A stretch of DNA of 26,296 bases, taken from Spirogloea muscicola (taxonomy: Eukaryota > Streptophyta > Zygnematophyceae > Spirogloeales > Spirogloeaceae). Below are positions 20,985 to 26,296 of this stretch, piece after piece (position 1 is the first letter of the stretch; the number at the start of each line of letters is the position of its first letter). A model generated the notes under the pieces. That model had not been told where the DNA came from. It worked only from the letters and a program-made list of their open reading frames with translations, and did no database searches. The DNA is taken from contig WELB01000229.1 in assembly GCA_009602725.1 (NCBI GenBank), positions 114,761 through 141,056 of the forward strand, in the 5' to 3' direction. Both the position numbers and the translations under genes were made by a program.

Positions 20985-22080
20985 CTACTGCCCACGTGGG
21001 AGATCGGCGAGCTCGCCTCGCAGGCGTGCCACATAGGTGATCGTGCGTCCGAGCATGACATCGGGTGGCACCTCACAACCGCATGGCACCAGCTCCGACA
21101 GCATGCTTAATTGCCGCCCAACGCATCGCCACTCAGCGGCCACCCCCATGTTGCCACCAGTGTGATAGTGGCCGCTGATGTAGCTGCTCCTCTTGTCATG
21201 GCCATTGCAGGCATGCAAGTCCTCAGAGTCGCTGACGTGCTTTGCTGGTGTCCTGCGCCCTCGCTTCCGCCGGGCCTTTGGTGGCCCGCTGCCACAGCTG
21301 CGCTCTGAGCAGCTCTCCTGCTCGCCGCTCGGCACGGCTACGGCGGCTGCTGCCGCTGTTCTGTCCGACCTGCAGCCGCTTCCAGCTGCATGCTGCCCTG
21401 CGCCAAGCGGCGACCTGCTGCATCGAAGTTGTCGTCGGTGACAGTCGCCGGGTCGTCAACACCTGCCACAGTGGTTGTCGTCGCTGGCAGCAGCTGAGCC
21501 ACAACCTCGCTGGCTGCGCCCTCATCGCCATACCCGCGAGCCTTGGCTGTGATGGCCATCAGGATGAGCTGTAGCAGAAGCAGCAAAACAGGTCCGCAGT
21601 CAGCACTCGGCGTCACAGCAGCGCTGCCGGCATGCAGCTTCTCGGCCTGCTACCACCAAACACACAATAGCGGCTGGCGCTTACCTGGTAGGCAGCCTCC
21701 AAGCTGAGAGCTGGTGGGGGCGGTGCAAGTGGCAGTGGCAATGGCGGCAGCGCCGACACTGATGGTGATGGCAGTGGTGAAGATGAAGGGAGCCCCTGCT
21801 GGCAGCCATGATTGCAAAGTGGTCAGGAGGCAAGCGCTTCACTGGGCGTCGTTCGCTCAATGACAGTGCGGAGCTTCGGCTGCAGTGGCAGTGCTGATCA
21901 AAGAGAGCTCACCGAGGGCGAGTGAGGTGGGGCAGCGGCGGCAGCGTCGGCGAGCTGCTGCGGGCTGTGGCCTGCCCACTGCAAGCGCTGCGCAGCCGCG
22001 ACCCTGCCGCAGGCTATCTCAACTGGCACCTGGCTGTGCAGCCGCGCGTGGATCGATTGCAGCTGCTCGATGCGCGCCCT
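20985..22080 (-). CDS. Tentative gene ending in a helix-loop-helix-like segment, 5' end lost
   Basis: I do not recognise the whole protein. The exon chain on minus is: 21913 to about 22080 (RARIEQLQSIHARLHSQVP...), 21685-21795 (37 proline-rich codons ending EAAYQ), and from 21568 (LILMAITAKARGYGDEGAAS...). These three join in phase 0 with good GT-AG sites. Later, one frame ending at 20985 reads LSMLSELVPCGCEVPPD then VMLGRTITYVARLRGELADL, a pattern like the two helices and loop of bHLH factors. A basic stretch KARRKRGRRTPAK lies about 60 residues before it. The connection between the third exon and this frame is unresolved, and no classical HxxxERxRR basic region was found. Upstream of 22080 the frame runs into a dispersed repeat with no start codon, so the 5' end may be truncated. 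Confidence 0.4.
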
Positions 22081-22310
22081 TAGAGAAGAGGGGCTGGCAA
22101 AGCCAGCCCAAAAAGAATGGACAATGTCCAAAGCCAAAGAAAGAGGAGCCGGAGAAAGGACTACACTACAAAACACTGCAGAACACAGAAACGATGCAGA
22201 GGGAAGCTCAGTACCCACGAGTGAGCAACATCAGGTCTGAGTAGCTCGCTGCAGGGAAAGAGGCACTCCGCCGAAACCCAGAGGCGGCGGCCATAGCACG
22301 GCCTGCTCGC
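22081..22310 (-). repeat. Dispersed repeat family, copy B (stem-loop at 22091-22109)
   Basis: In coding orientation (minus) it runs from an AAASGFRR-type relic through the tail motif (reverse complement of CAGTACCCACGAGTGAGCA, 22209-22227), a pyrimidine-rich part, GGACATTGTCCATTC, and the perfect 8-bp hairpin GGGCTGGC-TTT-GCCAGCCC. It is about 80 percent identical by eye to 22850-23060. It borders the presumed first exon of the HLH-like gene at 22080. Confidence 0.8.
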
Positions 22311-22690
22311 GTGTGGACGGCGTGGGCAAGGGAGCGTTGAAGCGATACGGCCAGGCGCATGCGGAAGACTTGTGCGAAGAAGGGCTCGCCCATTGAGGAT
22401 AGGGGCTGGAAAATGCCAGCCCAGAAAAGAATGAACAAAGGACGAGAAGGGGCCAGGGGAAGTACAAAGAACAACAAGCACAGAAAAGAAACGAAGCAGC
22501 TACGAAGCACTCAGTAACCCCTGCTAAGCTGTGCGAGCGAACCGGCGGCGTTGAAGCCGGGCATGGCCCCTGGCAGACCCGGCCGCCGGTCAGTGGCCTG
22601 GCGGGCAAGCCGCTGAATGAGATCCAGCCAGCGGCTGCCGAAAGCCCCGTGTACATCCATCGCCATGGAAAAGGGAGGAGAAAAGGGAGA
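22311..22690 (-). pseudogene. Coding relic plus second stem-loop module of the repeat family
   Basis: From about 22670 on minus the frame reads MDVHGAFGSRWLDLIQRLARQ and continues to GSLAQLSRGY and a stop. It is followed by the module with hairpin at 22403-22422, which matches copy 1 at 5549-5720. Then another frame gives LQRSLAHAVHTRAGRAMAAA. The order resembles copy A at 13218-12861. Stops and frame changes show it is not intact. Confidence 0.5.
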
Positions 22691-22837
22691 GAGAGTTGGG
22701 GAGGCGCTTGTCAGCGCGCGCCTCTCGTGCGGGGGGGCCCTGACGCCGCCGTCGGCTCCTTGTCGGCGCCGCCGCGGCGCGGGCCCCACACACTGCCGCT
22801 AACAAGAGCCGACGTCAGTGGAGCCCCGCCACGAAGA

Positions 22838-23065
22838 AGTGCTCGCCCATAGAGAAGAGGGGCTGGCAAAGCCAGCCCAAATAGAATGGACAATGTCCAA
22901 CGTCAAAATGAAGGTGCCGAAAATGGACTACACAACAAAACACGAGACGATACAGAGGGCAGCTCAGTACCCGCGACTGAGCAAACATCAAGTCAGAGTA
23001 GTTCGCTAAAGAGGCACTCCGCCGAGACCCAGAGGCAGCAGCCATAGCGCGGCCACGAGCTCCCA
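22838..23065 (-). repeat. Dispersed repeat family, copy C (stem-loop at 22860-22878)
   Basis: It carries the same parts as copy B: GRAMAAASGSRR relic, tail motif with CAGTACCCGCGACTGAGCA, GGACATTGTCCATTC, and a hairpin identical to copy B. It stands in the same orientation, so B and C form a spaced direct repeat about 770 bases apart. Confidence 0.8.
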
Positions 23066-23448
23066 CATCGTCGCGCGTGCACCGCCGACGCGCCGCGCCT
23101 GCCGCGGCCAGCCCCCCGCCCGTCACCGACTGTTTGCTTTTGTACTGCCATCATCGCCGCCCGCCGCCCGCTGCTCGCCGCCCGCTCTGCTCGCCTGAGT
23201 GGCTTGTGCTGCTTGTGCTTCCCGTCCGGATCCTCGGGACCTTGTCCTTGCTCGTCGCTGAGACCTTGTCCCGCTTCCGCCCGCTTTCCGCCCGCTGTAG
23301 GTTATGTAGGTCTATAGATGTGCCTGCCTTGGTACTTGGCGATTTGGCCTTCGTTCGTTTCAGATACACGAACTTTTCCTCTGCTTTCGCACAGTACCCT
23401 TGGCCCTCCTAGCCTAGGCCTTCAGGCAAGCGCGGCCAGATTAATGGG
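23066..23448. repeat. GC-rich spacer with a repeat fragment (23316-23381)
   Basis: The first part (23077-23300) is CCGCCCGC-rich, with no recognised gene. Positions 23316-23381 are the inverted partner of 18216-18281. The 20-base unit GTGCCTGCCTTGGTACTTGGC also recurs at 18785-18804 with one change near its start. Confidence 0.55.
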
Positions 23449-23545
23449 TGGCTGGGAGAGGCCAGCCCAAAAGAATGGACAAGGTCTGAAGGAGCCGGGG
23501 TGCTAAGGACTGAGACAGCAGTAAGCGAACTCTCAGTAATCTCTA
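23449..23545 (-). repeat. Dispersed repeat family, diverged copy E
   Basis: It has the stem GGCTGG...CCAGCC at 23450-23468, then AAAAGAATGGACAAGGTCTG as in copies B and C, and CTCAGTAATCTCTAG in place of the tail motif. It is more diverged than B and C. Confidence 0.6.
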
Positions 23546-24469
23546 GTCAGTAGATGCCTTCGCGTTTGCGCTGCCCCGTCCTCTGCACCATGAGCCCTGT
23601 AAGATCTCATGTCCTTTGTTTAGAGATGGCCACTTATAGCAAGGGTGCTGTAAAAGGGTTGCAACGGCTGCGGCAATGGGAATCTCAATTGATAGGAGTG
23701 GCTGGCAACGGCCGTAGCATCGCGACTATCAGCTGATCGGCAAAAGGGAGTGCTTTGGTAACGGTACCTTGTGGATCGAAACGTCGACCCGGCAGGGCGC
23801 TGGATTTGGCGCTGGCAAAGGTCTTCTCACGGCCCTGGACTCGTCTTTGCCGCCGCTTGTATCACAAACATCAAGCTGGGCTGTACAAGACCATAGTCTG
23901 CAATGAATCAACTCGGATTGAACGGAGTGGCCAGCCCGGCCGGCCGGATGGACGAAGCCTGGAAGTTCTTTGAGACTGATGTCTTTTAGACCTATTCATG
24001 CCTTTGAGCTGGCCTCTCACAGCCATTGTATTACATTGGATGAGCTGCTTTCGTTAAGGGACAATGTGGGTGTAACTGGGCGAGCTTTATTGCCTGGCCT
24101 CCCCTTTATTACATGCGCACCGCTCTCTTTTGCTCGTTCATGCTTTCTTCTCACAGCCAGTGCCCCATTCGGGAGGAATAAAGTGCGCAGTGCCCATATA
24201 AGGAAAGAATGGCTACAATCAAAGTATGTACACTGTTCATGCAAAAGCTAGTGCAAGAAGTGGGCCTACGTAAATCGAAGCTCAATTTCTAGTGACTAAG
24301 GTAACCCGGAAGAGCATCTTCCATCTTGCACGTACATTGGTGTTGTATGCAGGTACGGGTCCCGATGACGATTCCCGACCCAATGTAAGGACATTATCTT
24401 GTGGAAACTGGGGTGGCGCCTGGCCGTTCGCTGCCGGGCCCCGAAATTCAACAGCGCCTTCAATTCAAG
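23546..24469. other. Low-information region with weak repeat traces
   Basis: No gene was recognised. At 24001-24030 the sequence TTTGAGCTGGCCTCTCACAG resembles the reverse complement of the family stem at 24475-24493. At 24095-24125 a stretch resembles the end of the 145-base repeat (GGCCTCCC...TTACATGCGCACCG). Confidence 0.4.
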
Positions 24470-24560
24470 GCAATGGCTGTGAGAGGCTAGCCCAAAGGAG
24501 TGAACAAGATCTGAAAGGGCTGAGAGGGCGGGAAACAAATGAAGCGTGTATCTCGTGAAG
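24470..24560 (-). repeat. Dispersed repeat family, diverged copy F
   Basis: It has a weakened stem (GGCT...AGCC) at 24475-24493, followed by AAAGGAGTGAACAAGATCTG, which aligns with the segment following the hairpin in copies B, C and E. The stem has lost pairs, suggesting age. Confidence 0.5.
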
Positions 24561-24832
24561 GGCCTGAGTGGCCAAGCACGTTGACAGAACAAGTGTTTCA
24601 GTGCCGAGAGGTTGACAAGACGACCCAGCGGATGGCCCCGAGTGACAGGGTGCGACAGGCCTGGCGCAACCCCCAATGACAGAAGGCGCGAGCGCTTTGC
24701 ATGAGGTAAGAAGAAGGCCAAGCAGTGCCAGTACTCTGTTGGGGCAATCATTCAGTACAAGGTATGGGGGTACACAAGGTGAAGCCTTACCCTAATGGAA
24801 GCTATAATATGGGGGCGAGAACACAGCTGGAG

Positions 24833-25170
24833 GGGGACTTCAGTACCCACGAGTGAGCACACACTTGTCCGACAGGTAAACTTGGAGATTCGGAGCACCT
24901 CCATGAGAGCCATTGACCTGGCTTAGTGCACGCCCATCCAGCACGCTGATGATTAGCCAAGCCTGAGAGCGCTGCAAAGTAAGCGAGAGCCGTATCCGAA
25001 TGACGCAAAGAACGCCTCCAAATTGCTAGCATGCCCCAAGCCGCCCCCTCAACTAGGACGACGCACGTCCACATGCTGAGCAAGACGCTGGGGGAAGGAG
25101 GAGCATCGGTCATATTCATATCGCACAAATGAAAGTGGTCTTTTTGGGGGTGGTCCTGGTGCTCTCTCGT
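24833..25170 (-). repeat. Repeat unit X of the 3' repeat complex
   Basis: It starts with the exact 19-base tail motif CAGTACCCACGAGTGAGCA (24841-24859), shared with copy B. From 24917 to 25163 it is similar to the reverse complement of 25841-26087. Its right part (CTGAGCAAGACGCTGGGGGA onward) is directly repeated at 25703. On minus a frame reads PSPSVLLSMWTCVV, matching SSSVLLSRSMRNAIV of the next unit, so it is a coding relic. Confidence 0.65.
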
Positions 25171-25499
25171 TTTTGTGATTCACGTGGAGTGTTGCACAGC
25201 TGAAAGTTGGCGGGATTGGTGGCCCGGATCTGACGTGGTCTGCTTCTATGAGTACGACATCGAGGAGGCGAGGCCCGCCGCTCTAGGGGCCGGCGACCAC
25301 GTCCAGGCGCCGCACGTATGGCTCGCCATCGATGCTAAACATGATGCCCGACACCTCCACCGCCAGAGTCACCTAAACTGGCAAAGAATGCCAAAAACAG
25401 CATCTTTTACTAGCTTGTGGGAGGCATTGCGCTCACCACCCTCAACACACCTAAGCATGTAGCCAGTGATGAAGAGAGAAGGCGCGCGGTGCGCATAGA
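25171..25499. other. Stretch between repeat units, possible small coding relic
   Basis: On minus at about 25380-25290 one frame reads AVEVSGIMFSIDGEPYVRRL and DVVAGP before a stop, which looks protein-like. I do not recognise it and see no start or splice chain. It may belong to the same decayed element. Confidence 0.3.
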
Positions 25500-25853
25500 T
25501 TAAGATTCGGTCAAGCCGAGCCAAATTCTTTGCTCATGCATATTGCTAAGGAAGCGCAAAGAGAGAGGAGGCGCGCCAGCACCTTGATTAAGTGCCAGAA
25601 CTTTCGAGCGCGGCAGGCTCAGCGAGAGCAGCATCCTGTAGCACGCGATGAGCGCCTGCCACACGCTGGTATAAGCAGCGACAATGGCGTTGCGCATTGA
25701 CCTGCTGAGCAAGACGCTGGAGGAGGGAGAACCACTTGTCACCGTAGCCCCGGTAAATGTTCGAGCCGCATGGATGAAAGCAGACTCCCAAGGGGGCGGT
25801 CCTTGTACTGCCTCACGTTTCTTTGCCGAAAGAAAGAAGAAGCAGCAAAGCAA
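25500..25853 (-). pseudogene. Repeat unit D with coding relic
   Basis: On minus, one frame reads SNIYRGYGDKWFSLLQRLAQ and ends AALAEPAALESSGT. A second overlapping frame reads SSSVLLSRSMRNAIVAAYTS. The first matches the INVRGAFGSQWLDILARLAQ relics elsewhere, the second matches unit X. No start codon or full domain is evident. Confidence 0.5.
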
Positions 25854-26087
25854 GGACCACCCCCTTGAGAACCAGTTCTATCCATGCACTATCAACATTT
25901 ATGGCAGCTACGGTGTGAAGTGGTCCTCCATCCTCCATCGCCTGGCCCAGCTGGTAGGCGCCCGCCGCCCTGGTCGGGCTGGTTCCGCAAGCATTGGTTG
26001 CTCATTACGGAAAGCGGCTCTCGCTTAGCTTGCAGCATTCCCAGGCGCTAGCCAGACATCAGCGTGCTGGGCGCGCACTAAGCCAGG
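25841..26087 (+). pseudogene. Repeat unit E, inverted relative to units X and D
   Basis: On + it reads CTINIYGSYGVKWSSILHRL and AQLVGARRPGRAG, then LRKAALA and a stop, matching unit D's relic. D and E meet at an inverted repeat: CAAGGGGGCGGTCCTTG at 25789-25805 pairs with CAAGGACCACCCCCTTG near 25851-25867, with one mismatch. Similarity to unit X runs to about 26087. The tail ACTCGTGCATAATAG near 26151 recalls the family tail motif. Confidence 0.55.
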
Positions 26088-26267
26088 CCCCTGGCTTGTG
26101 TAGTGGTGCTCCGGCGTCCCATATTAGTCTGTCACATATGTATGTGATTACTCGTGCATAATAGAGTCTTTCTTCGATTGTGTTCTACGTTCTGTTGACT
26201 TAGCCCCTCAGCGCTTCCCCTGGCCCGCTTCCGACCGTTGGGCGCCCGCGCCCGCCGCTCGCGCCGC

Positions 26268-26296
26268 CGCCGTCGCCGCCGCCGGCGGCGACGGCG
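26268..26296. repeat. GC-only inverted repeat at the window end
   Basis: Thirteen-base arms (26268-26280 and 26284-26296), built of CGCCGTCGCCGCC and its complement, flank GCC. The window stops at the end of the second arm, so this may be an assembly edge. Confidence 0.85.

Noticed and set aside
21685-22080. Mediator subunit MED4 as identity of the tentative minus-strand gene
   Set aside because: A helical N-terminus followed by a proline-rich part is not enough; I could not find the MED4 core motifs.
22511-22805. Overlapping open frames on both strands around 22.5-22.8 kb as independent genes
   Set aside because: They fall in a GC-rich relic of the repeat family, with frame changes relative to the other copies and no start or splice support.
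1-26296. CRISPR arrays, tRNA or rRNA genes, bacterial-type operons
   Set aside because: No regularly spaced direct repeats with unique spacers, no cloverleaf-like sequence and no rRNA core sequences were seen; the genes are spliced eukaryotic nuclear genes.

Overview
The window reads as nuclear DNA of a GC-rich green-lineage microalga. I infer a chlorophyte, possibly a trebouxiophyte; the sequence alone does not fix the genus. The reasons are that all recognisable genes are intron-rich with GT-AG introns, the coding exons are strongly GC-biased, the closest matches I recall are plant-type versions (a root-cap/LEA-like secreted protein, plant-type thiamine diphosphate carrier, ARP4, UBC32-type E2, plant-type YjbQ protein, plant-type RRP45), and one intron holds degenerate CCCTAAA-type telomere-like repeats. 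No operons, prokaryotic genes, tRNAs or rRNAs were seen. All exon models below were built by eye from splice sites, reading phase and remembered family sequence, so they need transcript confirmation.

Layout. Positions 1-2.1 kb: (AG)n tract, a perfect palindrome, then a secreted root-cap-domain protein on +. Positions 3.0-5.3 kb: a mitochondrial thiamine diphosphate carrier on -, convergent with the first gene. Positions 5.5-6.0 kb: dispersed repeats. Positions 6.7-11.7 kb: a complete 20-exon ARP4 actin-related protein on -, with a decayed duplicate of exon 6 in intron 5. Positions 12.0-13.7 kb: repeats and a decayed coding relic. Positions 14.2-16.2 kb: a membrane-anchored ubiquitin-conjugating enzyme of the UBC32/UBE2J type on +. 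Positions 16.5-18.0 kb: a YjbQ/UPF0047 protein on -, convergent with the E2 gene and head-to-head with the next gene. Positions 18.4-20.2 kb: the exosome subunit RRP45 on +, lacking its N-terminal exon next to an ambiguous base (N at 18353). Positions 21.0-22.1 kb: a tentative helix-loop-helix-like gene on -, whose 5' end abuts a repeat. Positions 22.1-26.3 kb: mostly copies and relics of one dispersed repeat family, ending in a GC hairpin at the window edge.

Functionally the genes are mostly housekeeping: chromatin remodelling (ARP4), RNA decay (RRP45), ER-associated ubiquitination (UBC32-like), mitochondrial cofactor import (TPP carrier) and a thiamine-phosphate-synthase-like protein. They do not form one pathway, although two concern thiamine. 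The least explained content is the repeat family: it has a conserved 3' stem-loop (GGGCTGG...CCAGCCC), a short tail motif, and in some copies a diverged coding relic. I tentatively interpret it as decayed non-LTR retroelements.
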